From Blattamonas nauphoetae (Eukaryota > Preaxostyla > Oxymonadida), in the NCBI GenBank assembly GCA_033064195.1, contig JARBJD010000523.1:1-37212 (forward strand): a stretch of DNA of 37,212 bases, written 5' to 3'. Positions 26,901 to 36,186 of the stretch are shown piece after piece. The position numbers and the translations under genes are program-made. The first letter of the stretch is position 1. Every line of letters begins with the position of its first letter. The notes under the pieces were generated by a model that saw only the letters and a program-made list of their open reading frames with translations, was not told where the DNA came from and made no database searches.

Positions 26901-28292
26901 TCCATCAAGTTCTTTGCACTCTTTGAGATGCTTCTCAAAATCTCTACTGAAGTTTTTATTCTTCACTTGGAATCCTCTTGACTGACAATATGGACAGAGT
27001 TTGTATCCAGTGATTTTCTCAGGATCTACAATAAACATCACATGAACGAGAGTTGACGTCAGTGGAATCATCAGGATGGGAAGAACACGAGCATCATCAT
27101 TTTCGTTGACATACGATTGACTCAGGAAGTAACGACCCCTTTGGGGGTCACTAGTCGAACTAGAGTTCGGGTACTTCTTCTTGTCTTCGTCGTATTCATA
27201 AATGTGAACTGTGATGTTAAATTGAATCATTGCTTTCTCAATGTCACATGCAATATCAAACCCAGGATAATTCTGAAGATGTGGGGTCAATTGTCGAGAT
27301 TGGAGATGAGTGAGATTCATCCATTGTGCGAACAATCTGTAGGCTTCACTGTTCCTCATATTGATTGATATTTTCTTACCTTGAACTTCAGGAAGTGTGA
27401 GGAATGATAGCGCTTGAAAGAAGCAGATATTGAACTCAGAATCAATGTACCGAACATTCCTCGTTTTGATGTGTTCAGTGAGAATTGCATCGGCTTTTCC
27501 TGCAACTGGGAATCGATAGACTGCAACTAGAATGGAGTGGAATGCAATGTACATTGTCTTCGTATCCATCAGTGTTCTCTCTTGTGATTCTTTGATCAGA
27601 TTGATCGCATATTTTGAATACTCGTTGATGTCTCCTGCACTTCTTATCACTGTCGGAAAACTCTTTGATGTGTTCTCTAATTCTGGTCTGAAGTCTTTGT
27701 ACGTTGTCTCATCTTTGTCTTTTCTCTCGATGATCTTTCCAAAGTCAATACTAATCTTGAATGGATGATCTTTCTCTTTGTCGAACACTGCTTTAATGAA
27801 GGTTGTGATTTCTTCAACGTTCTTCAAGTGATTGTGGAAGTACAGCTGATATGGTTTTCCATTGTCTTCAACCTTCTCGACCTCATTCTTTTTGAACTTC
27901 CTTCGTGCATCCGTGAGACAAGAATTGAATGCTGCTTTGTCTCGTGGTTCAGCTAATAATATGCATTCTTCAAATCCCTCAAATGTCTGCACTTCTCTCT
28001 TTTCCATTTGTTCATTTTTCTTCTGAATGATTAACAGATTCTTCATCCAATGATCCATCAGCTTCTCTTCAATTGATTTCAGTTTCCACGTCATTTTGAA
28101 CACTTGCTTTTTCAGTTCATCTTTGTTCACTCTTGGATTTTCTTTCATGATTTGCATTCTTGCTTTGCTGTCTTCTTCATTCATCATTGCATTGTTGTTG
28201 TGCTCTTCCAGTTTGTGAATAAAATCATCAATCTGATAGTTGGTAATATTCCTTATCTCTCCTTCAAAATGGAGATCTGGATTCTTGAGCAT
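24000..28292 (-). CDS. protein-primed-type family B DNA polymerase with OTU-like and HNH domains (1430 aa)
   Basis: Domains in order: N-terminal helical region (1-250); OTU-like cysteine-peptidase-like segment with Cys at about 290 (NICFFQALSF) and His at about 417 (LVHVMFIVD); a zinc-finger-like motif near 430-460 (CPYC ... HLKEC); a 3'-5' exonuclease with ExoI at about 511 (YDFETME), ExoII at about 606 (NSSRFDIN) and ExoIII at about 742 (YNIRDVEC); an HNH/treble-clef insertion at about 846-890 (CYIC ... LDRIDNSKGHSKENV, CCEYCN); then polymerase motif A at about 971 (DFNSLYPS), motif B near 1150 (KTNLNGSYGYDG) and motif C at about 1250 (EGDTDSAYW). All polymerase and exonuclease motifs are present, so it looks whole. 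It would replicate the linear element from its ends. No T-rich box precedes this ATG. Confidence 0.88.
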   Translation of the reverse strand: MLKNPDLHFEGEIRNITNYQIDDFIHKLEEHNNNAMMNEEDSKARMQIMKENPRVNKDELKKQVFKMTWKLKSIEEKLMDHWMKNLLIIQKKNEQMEKREVQTFEGFEECILLAEPRDKAAFNSCLTDARRKFKKNEVEKVEDNGKPYQLYFHNHLKNVEEITTFIKAVFDKEKDHPFKISIDFGKIIERKDKDETTYKDFRPELENTSKSFPTVIRSAGDINEYSKYAINLIKESQERTLMDTKTMYIAFHSILVAVYRFPVAGKADAILTEHIKTRNVRYIDSEFNICFFQALSFLTLPEVQGKKISINMRNSEAYRLFAQWMNLTHLQSRQLTPHLQNYPGFDIACDIEKAMIQFNITVHIYEYDEDKKKYPNSSSTSDPQRGRYFLSQSYVNENDDARVLPILMIPLTSTLVHVMFIVDPEKITGYKLCPYCQSRGFQVKNKNFSRDFEKHLKECKELDGKHVKKISLDKTPRPYVPHILNNRTYEFLMAHKRQDEFKPTQYYITYDFETMEDLILDNLFSDDNTQLISHLKPLSVASAIKTKSGVKSIYFDLRDGKDFVKQWIRELFKYAETVREDNYYEDPEIPSQNEVSVVGFNSSRFDINLIFRDLVDQDWKVVSFLGSTTKYKQVLIRHERTQQVLRFIDMMSYTGPMTLDNAVKAFGGKTTLQKSFFAYESFDSSDFDTVLSKQEPFSKYEFYSSLNNSEMSDSDYQMYLDDWNKHGFKNRWDYLKFYNIRDVECMIAPLDNLIDLNFQYKVDMLHNLSLSANASAIKYACAYKDFDIDDDFNGVDQSGEIKITKQYWKYKVASYIYQDQKAHRSTDKNVTEADYEWFVQQCKRVCYICKSHFSQAVRPTLDRIDNSKGHSKENVKICCEYCNTYKSDKDEHLTRLRIQLKKYCIWKSLPMTLTHEQTYHKLRAAVTGGLSNVQHRQNIKDVTPINHFTYEDGKVISKDTEHKMTHVCGVDFNSLYPSAFSSIKNKNNPYTNHRMYMPGRCLFTATGDKECRKIIEDKNQKTLFVAELKGHIDEQYINDFINFPPIFRNIVVNTTEENIGEMTYSLMKKHGLKTDDKQRKLTQLLSTHDQYMFFSTYYLWFLIDYCHFIIDDVKTVMVFSRHAGFEPFVTSFMNDRIEAMKVGNKGKEQFCKTNLNGSYGYDGMNTEKYNSITICNEKRTYLKQMMKGFVATREINEDNYIVIEDREKASCKTCLQEAVFTLDNAKFWYLNFIYNFMYKCLDMNKIHFCEGDTDSAYWAIAGDPNAGIHQQFEHVIADKEFYDAHKYEWFPNPEKGVDDEKKLLGLAIEKEGEQMICLAPKCYSLDEKCKIKGVSLKKTNITSDDYVKCLNGEKTVTTTLNFTVKRFKHHDDAFQTKRIVSEEDSNGFEIAKIQQQKLSLSGIHLKAIVLENESCPPFIHGLKATDYCIE

Positions 28293-28325
28293 TGACAGGA
28301 GATATGCACGATGATGTTGGTAGTT

Positions 28326-28448
28326 TCAAATGTTTGGATTATATGTTCGATCATAGCCATGTTCATCCTTGAATTCAAAGGTGGTGTTTGGAAATAGCTC
28401 TCTTATTTTCGTGATGCTGTCTGTGACAAATTTCAGTGTCGCCGCCAT
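28326..28448 (-). CDS. 40-aa open frame upstream of the polymerase
   Basis: The frame starts MAATLKFVTDSITKIRELF and ends DEHGYDRTYNPNI. It is preceded on the coding strand by a T-rich box at 28449-28470, which the polymerase gene 34 bases downstream lacks. The mix of hydrophobic and charged residues looks protein-like. It may be a small gene or a leader reading frame on the polymerase transcript. Too short for a family call. Confidence 0.45.
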   Translation of the reverse strand: MAATLKFVTDSITKIRELFPNTTFEFKDEHGYDRTYNPNI

Positions 28449-28470
28449 TTACTACAAATTAAAAAATCCG
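28449..28470 (-). promoter_or_regulatory. T-rich start box upstream of the 40-aa frame and polymerase
   Basis: The coding strand reads CGGATTTTTTAATTTGTAGTAA before ATG. It is the only box of this type between the repeat-domain gene and the polymerase gene, so it probably drives both the 40-aa frame and the polymerase. Confidence 0.45.
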
Positions 28471-28491
28471 AAAATAAAAAAAGTTGAGCGT

Positions 28492-28881
28492 TTATTTCTG
28501 TTTTCTCTGATGGGGCTTTATCGTTGCCTTTAGCCAGGAATCAAGTCTAATTCTGAACACTTCACTTCCGCCAATCTCTCGATATGTGAATGGAACCAGA
28601 ACTTTGGTGTACTCACCGACGAGCTCACATTTGTATTTCTTCAATTCATTTTCAACAAATGATTGAGTGTAGTGTCGACGTTTTGCTAAGTGAGGTCTGT
28701 TTCCTTGATTCCACAACTTTGGTTTTATTCTCCATTGAACTCCCTCATGAACATACGTCACCGGCACATTATTTCTGACATACTCAGAGACCAGCGTACA
28801 GTTCTCTTCTCTCATTGATTCAATTAAAGCTTGTTCTGAACATACTCGACGTCTTTCCTTGTACATCTCAGTTGGATTCAT
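28492..28881 (-). CDS. repeat-domain protein straddling the right terminal repeat (129 aa)
   Basis: Two related units of about 50 residues: ENCTLVSEYVRNNVPVTYV...HEGVQWRIKPKLW at 26-62, and CELVGEYTKVLVPFTYREIG...VFRIRLDSWL at 82-118, preceded by a basic helix (MYKERRRVCSEQALIE). It is homologous to 801-1406 of element A, which has about three units. The 5' third lies inside the terminal repeat and so is duplicated at 10236. Absence of cysteine pairs argues against a functional zinc finger, but the 'EY ... HEGVEW' spacing recalls treble-clef repeats. The hAT-like transposon has inserted at its start codon, moving the promoter box about 3.8 kb away (to 32663 onwards). Confidence 0.65.
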   Translation of the reverse strand: MNPTEMYKERRRVCSEQALIESMREENCTLVSEYVRNNVPVTYVHEGVQWRIKPKLWNQGNRPHLAKRRHYTQSFVENELKKYKCELVGEYTKVLVPFTYREIGGSEVFRIRLDSWLKATIKPHQRKQK

Positions 28882-28887
28882 TTAATA
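28880..28887. repeat. 8-bp target-site duplication of the hAT-like insertion, left copy
   Basis: ATTTAATA, repeated exactly at 32655-32662. The undisturbed site can be read in the other arm of element B (TATTAAAT around 10231-10238), which shows a single copy. Confidence 0.85.
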
Positions 28888-29220
28888 TAGGCATGGCTGA
28901 CCGGCACTGACCGGTCAGTTTTCACCGAAAAGTACTGACGGTCACTGACCGGAGAAATTTCTGAACCCATAGTCGAGAGATATCGTTTCTCCGAAGTGGT
29001 TTCCAAAACAACCGAAATTCGAATCATTAACCAAAGAATCCTTGAATTTCCTTCGGATATGCCACAATTGATTTATTATCATTGCACTTCAGCTCTATCA
29101 CTCTTATTTTCGGAGAGTAATTCCTCAAATGTTCAGAAAAAACAGTTACGGGCACAAGATCGAGCTTAACATCCTCTCTCAATAAAAAAGTGATAGCTGC
29201 CATATTGGATCAGTTCCTCG
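28888..29220. other. left non-coding end of the hAT-like element
   Basis: Contains three CTGACCGG-type words in the first 65 bases, then AT-rich sequence without a gene. Confidence 0.5.
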
Positions 29221-29271
29221 CTTATATTTGTCTTGCTTTGAGTTGAGTGGACGAGATCTGAACAATCCACT

Positions 29272-32174
29272 TCAGGCTGTCGAGGAGAGAGTCGATCCTC
29301 CATTCCGAACGAACAGAGATGATGTCCGTTGTGTGGTTGAGTGAGTCAGTGCCGTTCCTGATTCTATCTTCAGAGTCCCAGATGTCACATCGAAGAGCGA
29401 GGAGGAAGGGGACACCAATTTCATCGTGTTCGTCCCACTCAGTTCCAACAGCCCTCCCGAAACCGATCCAAACACGGCAGGAATGTCTGCATCTCCATTC
29501 CTGATTGTTCAACCAGAAACCACAATCTTCCCCAACGACACTGAAATGGCTGGTTTGGTCTGCGAAGAGGCGAAGAGGATGGTTAGCGAGGAGAGAGTCA
29601 GGACAGATTCGGCTGAGGATGTTGTGAACTGACCCGTCTTCGAGAGTGTGATTGTGTTTCCAGTGATCATCGCTTTGTGTCCACCACACGAAAACGGCGT
29701 CGATTGGTCAAGAGCAGTTTGGAGTTCGAGCGTGATCGGATTCAGCTTTCCTTCCGTTTTCGAGTCATTCGCTGCTAGTCGGGTCTGAACAAGATCGATT
29801 GACGAGCAAGGATTCACAGAGAAGCCACATAGCTCCCCATCGGACCCACTCGAACTTGCGAATCCTGTCGATCTCACATCAGCCAGGAACAGCACAAGAG
29901 GAATATCGTCTGACGAGTTCACTGTGTTCCATCCTCGATGCATGTCCACCGGCGCTGCCGTTGGAGTGAGTGGGAAAGGCGAGAGGAATGTCATGCTTGT
30001 TTTGGTGATGGCTGAGGCCAGTGACTGTGCTTCCACAAACACTGCAGATCCACTCATAATCGCTGAGCATGATTCGAATGACGTCCCTGCTTCAACAGCG
30101 AATGAACCTGTCGATGAGAGCACAATCGACAAAGCTCCTCCCTTCCCAGACGACGAATACAATTTGAATGTCGTGTCTGCAACCGTCAGTTTCGATCCTG
30201 CTCCCAGCTGAGCCAGAATCACTCCTCCATCTCCCTCCGACGACACCGACTCGAACGAGCAGTTTGTAATTGACACAATCTGGTTGTTGTTTCCATTTGT
30301 GCTCAGGAACGCCCCTCCTCCACTTTCTGTCTGCCAGAGATCGTTTTGAATTCACAGCCAGTAGACACATACATTGTCGATGCTCCTTCCATTGTGATCA
30401 TACTTGCCGAGGTCAATGTGAGCGACGACAACGCAATAGTGCTCAATTCAATGTTCCCTCCCGTTTGAGTGAGAAGAGATGACGACGACGAGAAGCGAAC
30501 AGCGAAATCGAACACGGTTCCTGATAGTGCGAGTCTCCCTCCTTCAATCTTGAACAGCGACGCCGTGTGAGCGGCTGAGGGAGGGGTCGTGATTGTCACT
30601 GTGCTGGAGAGGGTCAGTGTGCTTCCTTTCACAACGAGCAGAGACTGTGAGAGCGATGAGGGAAGTGTGATGTCAATCGACGACAAAGTGAGTGAGCCAA
30701 CTTCCACAATTATCTGTCCATCAGATTCAAAAAGCAGTGATGCCTCAGAAGACGAAGAGATCGACGCACCTGTCTCAGGGCATTCGAGAAGAGTTGAGAG
30801 AGTGATGTTTGAGCCCAGGCTGATTTCGGTCTTCGTGTGAGTGAGCAGCGAGAAGGCGAAATCGAGTGACGAGCAAGGAAGACGCTCCTGACCACACTTT
30901 CCATGATCCCAGAACCCTTCCGACATAAACACAGCTCCATTCGTGTGTGGATACAAATGATACCCAAGCGGTCCGATGTTCGTCGTGTTTATCGAATCTG
31001 ACCAAAAAAACTTGCTCCAACTGAGCTTTAGTCATCGTGGTGTTCGTCCCAATCAGACTCGTCCAATCATCAGAAATGACAGCTCCCACAACTTGTCCCT
31101 CCAGAAACACTTCATGACTTCCAGTCATCCCAGCTGTGCTGATCGACACACTCTTCATCACAACATCCCCAGACGAGAACGATTCGCGAGAGATGAAAAC
31201 ACTCTTCAGCGACAGTATCCACGCTCCACTCATCTTGACGAAGCTGCTGGTTCCAGAGAATGAAGGAGGGACGAATTCGACGCATTCGGGACGAAGAGAT
31301 CCACCTTTCACATCGAAGAACGACTTCTGCCGAGATACTCCAATCTGTGAAGCTGTTTCTGTGAAGCCGAGTGAGGTGAGCGAGAGAGAGCCATCAGTAA
31401 GATGAGCAAAGCTCTGAGCGGTCGATTGCATGACCATCAGCGAACGTGCTGAACCCAACCCAGTGACAGTGATGGTCTTCTTGCTGGTGATGGAGAGAGC
31501 GATTGACACCCGACACTTGTTGACCAGCAGAACTGCTCGTCTGTTCCATCTTCTGGGTCGATTGGGATGGACGCTGCGTGAGGGAGAAAGACAGTTGATA
31601 TGTCTCCATTGACTGAAGAACGCGGTGATGAACAGACGCTGAACGACGACGCGATGGGAGTGGTGAGGGAGACACTCGACGATGAATCGATGAAGAGCGA
31701 CGAGGCCGACTGCCCAGCACAGTTTTCGAAGAGAAGACCAGAGAGGGCCAGAGTGTCGCAGGATGTGATTGAGAGTGCGACAGACATCGAGACAGATTGA
31801 ACAACTGCTTGTTTCATCTGTCGTGACTCTTCTTCTGCTGCAGGTTTTTCCTCTATTGCTTCTTTCACGTCTACGACTGAGAAAATGTGATATTTTTGGA
31901 CGCAGTTCAGTTTGACATCAGTGAAACTGGAATTCCTAAAAAGAAAGATAGAACCGAGTTTTTTCACTTTCTTAATGAGTCGGGGGAGGAGATTGTACAT
32001 TTGGTATCTTGTATTCTCCAATCGGGTGCGACTGACAGTGGATCGATGATATCTTCGTTTCTGAGCAACAATAAGAAAGAAAAGTGATGTGATGAATAAA
32101 GAATGATGCATGATACCAAAGTCTTCACAGATAATAGTGACAAATAAGCAGATTCGCTCGTTCGAAACGAACAA
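29272..32174 (-). pseudogene. beta-helix (pectin-lyase-like) surface-protein gene copy inside the hAT-like element
   Basis: Reverse-strand frames are rich in Ser, Thr, Val, Leu and Gly in short beta-rung repeats (TLSSTVTITT, SLLTQTGGNIELSTIALSSL, GSKLTVADTTFKLYSSSGKGG, SITNCSFESVSSEGDGG). A recurring block appears as CGQERLPCSSLDFAFSLL and CGFSVNPCSSIDLVQTRL. This is the pattern of large parallel beta-helix membrane or secreted proteins that are multigene in anaerobic protists. The reading frame changes at least four times along the copy (frames at 31437-32174, 30775-31509, 30303-30956, 29509-30276 and 29272-29475), so it is a non-functional, probably truncated host gene fragment. Base composition (GC-rich) contrasts with the surrounding Polinton. 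Confidence 0.65.
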
Positions 32175-32654
32175 AGTTGAGCCTTGTGATTTGCTTTCGA
32201 TCTGAACCTTCCCAACAGCTGGAATAGCTGCAGTTGGTGATTATCAAGTCCGTATCTTCCGTCTCTGATAGTTGGGCTTGCAAAAACGCTATCAGACGAG
32301 ACAGCTTTGAGGAAGACGAGGGAGAGGTTGGATCTGCGTGTATTCTAAAGAACAATGAGAAGGTGGCAGAAAAAGAGAGAAATAAGCGTCTCAAATGCAT
32401 GAATAAGGTAGAGAAGAATATAGTGAGACTATTGAGCTCTAAATATTCATAAAGATGGTGATCAAGATGTGCATTGCACAAACAAAAGAAATGAGGCTAT
32501 CAAACGGTTTCAGGAAGATTCTCTGGACATGTAGTTTTGCCGAGTTTCGACTTTTAGGGAAATAGCTCACAATTAAAAGATATATCGAGATCTGACCCTT
32601 TGAAGTTTTTTGAACTGACACTGACCGACACTTTTGGCCGGTCAGACAAGCCTA
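32175..32654. other. right non-coding end of the hAT-like element
   Basis: AT-rich sequence; overlapping short frames without a family. The last 50 bases hold ACTGACACTGACCGACACTT and GGCCGGTCAG, matching the subterminal words of the left end. Confidence 0.45.
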
Positions 32655-32662
32655 ATTTAATA
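32655..32662. repeat. 8-bp target-site duplication of the hAT-like insertion, right copy
   Basis: ATTTAATA, identical to 28880-28887. The bases after it continue the right arm of element B (CAAATTAAAAAATTC). Confidence 0.85.
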
Positions 32663-32879
32663 CAAATTAAAAAATTCAAAAATAAATTTTCATTCGTGAT
32701 TTTAGCGTTGGTGATCTTCCGAGACTTCGATCCTCACATCGATGGGTTCGATCAGTCTTGTTTGATCAGAGAAAGTACTTCAATGGGACTTGATCCTCTC
32801 ATTTCGTTCCTGATGGTTCTTTACTGTTTAGTGTAGGTGTGTTTCTCTTTCTTTTATCTCATTTGTTCTCGTTTCTTTT

Positions 32880-34560
32880 TTGCCATCACTTTCTCGTTCT
32901 CGATCATTCACTTTTTTCTTCTCCTCTCGTTCAGGTACATCACATTGTTTTATGAACGGTGGTTTCATTCCCGACTTGTTTTGAACAGGTTTGCTCCATT
33001 TTTGAATTCATTATTTCCTAAAACTCTTTTTTGTACCTTCTCTGATCGAACCGAAAAGTGACCTTCAGATCCGGTCGACCACTGCTTATTATCTCTCAAA
33101 TGGATGTTTCCCTTCTGACAAATAACTTGTTTGCTCTTCCTTTTTGATCATCTCTTTTTAAATTTCTTTTCTGACCTCTCACCAACTGATCCTCTCGACG
33201 TCGATGAACTATCGCGTCTTACTTTTCGAAAGTGACTTTCACCGACCAATTTTTTCAAGTTTGTTCTCTTTTTTGAATTATCTTTTCCTAAGACTCATTC
33301 TTGTACCGTCATTATCACATCACTTTTTGTCTTCTCTTTTTCTCTCTCCACTTCACTCTAGTCTTTTCATTGTCACTTCATTCTTATTTTCTCTTCATTG
33401 TCTCTCACTTTTTTCAAAAATTAAAGTTGAACATGAGTTCTAAAATTTTTGATCAACTTTTTGGTGCTCGAAATTTCTCGATCGATCGTCGATTTTGATT
33501 CAGAAGGTACGCCGCTTTGTTTTACTTTCTATTGACCTTGAATTCATGTTCTCCCTCTTTTGACTTTTTCATTTCGACTCTTCTCTTTTCATAAAACCTT
33601 CTCTCGGACTCGATTTGGCTCTTTTTCAGTCTTCTTCATTCAGGTACAGCACGGTGTTTTATGCTCTGATTAGTGTGGCTCCGACTGGAGATTAACCGGT
33701 TTGTTCACTTTTCACTGAATTCTTTGATAAAACCATTGTTGTACCAGATACAATCGATCACAAAAGGCACCTTCGAATTGGGTACACGATCGCGGTTTAT
33801 CGTTCGCTGAATGTGGCATTGCTGAAATGAATCCGGTGTGCTCACGTTTTGTTTTTGTTCACTTTTTTAAAACCCATAGTTAACTCGATGTCAATGATCC
33901 TCACATCTGAGGTACAGTATGGTGTTTTAGACTTCGAAAGAATGTGTCACTGAAGGATTGAAATTGGTATCCTCTGTTTCCACATTCATTCTTTCTTAAA
34001 ATCAATTTGTGTACCAGATAAAGTGGACTGAAGAGTGACCATCCAATCGAGTGAAGCGTTGCTGTTTATGGTCGCAAAGGATGTCTCACAACTGGAACCA
34101 AACTGGTATTCTCTTGTTTTTATTTATCTAATTCTAAAATTCAATTATGAACACAATAGAAACAATCCACAGTGCCCGCTCAATATCAATTCTCCAATTA
34201 TGTTTTAAAGTTCAACAGTATGTTTTCTAAACTCAGTTCACATGGATTAGACTACATTGGTTTCGTTCGCGCATAAAAATCATTTTGTAACCTTGATCTC
34301 GTCGTTTTTACTCTCCTCGTTTCTTTCGTCCCTCACTTCACTTTATTGTTTGATTGCCACTTCATTCACTTTTGTTTGCTCTTTGTTTGTGAAATTTCGA
34401 TTCACGCGATCATAAAACACATTTCTGAACCAGGATCTCGTTGGTTTTGATCTTCTCGTTTCTTTCGTCCCTCACTTCACTTTATCGCTTGATTCTCACT
34501 TCATTCACTTTTGTTTGCTCTTTTATGCGAAATTTCGATGAACGCGTTCATAAAACACAT
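32880..34560 (-). repeat. degenerate tandem repeat of about 137 bp in the right arm
   Basis: The inverted counterpart of the array at 8337-10010, with the same anchors on the complementary strand (TAAAA ... TGTACC spacing). The two near-identical outermost units lie at about 34280-34560, mirroring 8337-8616. Unit order is preserved between arms, so the array predates the present divergence of the arms. Confidence 0.7.
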
Positions 34561-35837
34561 TAGTGTACCTCAATTCTCACTTCATCCACTTCACCATTCA
34601 CTATTGTACTTGCTCACTTCATTGTACCTTGTTTCAATCTCTTTTGTCAAATTAAGCAAAAGTCAATAACAATGAAGACATAATGATGTGCTCACGAGCG
34701 TCAAACGACGGAAAAATGGGTTGTGAAATGAGGTAAATGAGAGAGTCTTATGAACGGATAAGTGGTGAAATGGAACAAGAAAGATGAGTGATGAAATGTA
34801 TTGAAATGAGTTTTGTTAAGACAAACGTGTGGACAAGATATGAGGAAAACACGTAAAATCACCTTTATAGAAAAACTGGTGAACGAAAGTGGTAAAATTC
34901 AACCACTCCCTCCTCGGAAGGTGAGAAAGTGAGGATGATATGTGAAAACGCATACAAAAGATGGTGACTGAAAGTGAGGTGAAAATGTGGTGAATCAAAG
35001 GTGTGTGCAAAAAGAGGACTAATGAAGTGGGAAAACAGGAAATCTCAAAAAGCGTCGCTAGGACGTGAATGCGAAGAATTTAGAAGATCTAACGTTAAAA
35101 ACGAAAATTGGCAAAAAGTGTCCGAAGGATCGTGACGTGAAAAGGTTCATACCTAAAGTCGCCAGAAGGCGTTCTTATCCAATCTAACACAAAAGGCGTC
35201 ATAAGAGGACGATTCCTGAGCGAAAGATGATGGAAGACAGGGTCCATACCGTATCTCGAAAATTTCGACTCCGTAAAAAATCCTCAATGGGTCGGATCAA
35301 ACTTTTTTCCCAAAAAGTGTTTTTTATCGCGAATCTCACCTTTCGAAATCGATTTTGTAATTTTAGAAGATGTTTGAGGTGAATTTGAGACATAAAGTAG
35401 TTGTTAGTAGCGAAATCTGAAAATCGACTTTTGGTCCATTTTTGACCACTGTTCGGTACGTAGCTCCACGAATTCTCAACCGATTTTCATCGGGATTGTT
35501 TTGATCGATGACTCACATCGTCCCCGACATTTTAGAATTTTTTCGATTTTTCGAAGTGGTTCTCAAGTTGGATTCACTTTGTTCGAGTTCAAAAGTGAAA
35601 AACATCGAAAAAGTGACAACATTTTTGGAAAGAATCAAAAATTTGCTTCAAAATTGACGCTTAAAAGAGGTTAAAATATTGGACATATTTTTGGAATTTA
35701 GGTCAAATATTGGCATCATTGAAATGGCCTAAATTCCTTTTAATACAAGATTTAGAAATGGTCAATCGGAATTGACTTTTCGTTTCTGATTTCAACGACT
35801 ATTTCAATCTGGTTCCCAAATCGTCTACTATACTACT

Positions 35838-36186
35838 TCGGATCAGCGAGGATGATCGATCTCTCATCGTATCCACTCCATCTCGTCCAACGGAAGTCAT
35901 CTCAATCCAATTCTCTTGTGGTCAACTCATTCTCCACAGGAGGAATTCCTCTCACTCATCAATCATAACATCAGTGTTATATCGGGGAGTTGGTTGGATG
36001 GATGGCCCAACCTTCGAGTGTGTCATGCTTGATCATGGTATTCCCAAATCGTCGCTCAACGGAGTATTCAAACAAGACAGAATCCAGCTGTCATTGCACG
36101 AGCTCAAGAACTCCACACTGACGAGCTATCAACAACCACGTCTCCACTCTACAATCTTTACTGAGAAATCGCCGACAAGGCGATAG
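35838..36186 (+). other. open frame truncated by the edge of element B
   Basis: Starting at the very edge of element B, one forward frame stays open for about 115 codons and ends at 36184-36186 (segments STPSRPTEVISIQFSCGQLI, YRGVGWMDGPTFECVM, FKQDRIQLSLHELKNSTL). The first Met is at 35974. The composition is protein-like and unlike the Polinton. It may be the remaining part of a host gene cut by the insertion or rearrangement. No family recognised. Confidence 0.35.

Larger units (their letters stand above)
28888..32654. mobile_element. hAT-like non-autonomous DNA transposon carrying a captured host gene
   Basis: The ends are TAGGCATGGCTGACCGGC at 28888 and, on the other strand from 32654, TAGGCTTGTCTGACCGGC, matching at 16 of 18 bases. 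An 8-bp target duplication flanks them, as in the hAT superfamily. Several CTGACCGG/CGGTCAG words lie within 80 bases of each end, like the subterminal transposase-binding repeats of hAT elements. No hAT transposase was recognised, so it would rely on one encoded elsewhere. Most of the interior (about 29270-32170) is a decayed beta-helix gene on the reverse strand. It is younger than the terminal repeat that it interrupts. Confidence 0.75.
7053..35837. mobile_element. Polinton/Maverick-type element B with about 3.3-kb terminal inverted repeats
   Basis: Both ends carry AGTAGTATAGTAGAC in inverted orientation (7053 start, 35837 end), and the arms match for about 3.33 kb. Interior genes include a DDE integrase, a family B DNA polymerase, an FtsK/HerA-type ATPase, two large capsid-like proteins, small virion-type proteins and a fibre-like protein, the hallmark set of Polintons. 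Arms sampled by eye differ at roughly one base in twenty, so the insertion is not very recent. The element looks whole except that two DNA transposons interrupt it (ATPase gene; right repeat). No clean 6-bp target duplication is visible; GATCAG occurs at both edges (7049-7054 and 35841-35846), but it overlaps the left terminus and sits 3 bases outside the right one. Confidence 0.88.
28738..35837 (-). repeat. right terminal inverted repeat of element B, split by a hAT-like insertion
   Basis: Removing the insertion 28888-32654 and one copy of its 8-bp duplication leaves 3325 bases, against 3327 in the left arm, which places the transposon insertion after the repeat had its present form. The inner boundary is at 28738, inside the gene 28492-28881. 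Sequence identity to the left arm is high throughout (about 95 percent where compared by eye), including the outermost GTCTACTATACTACT. Confidence 0.85.

Noticed and set aside
27125-27150. Short hairpin (GACCCC, loop, GGGGTC) within the polymerase gene
   Set aside because: Only six base pairs and lies in an open coding frame; no sign of a separate element.
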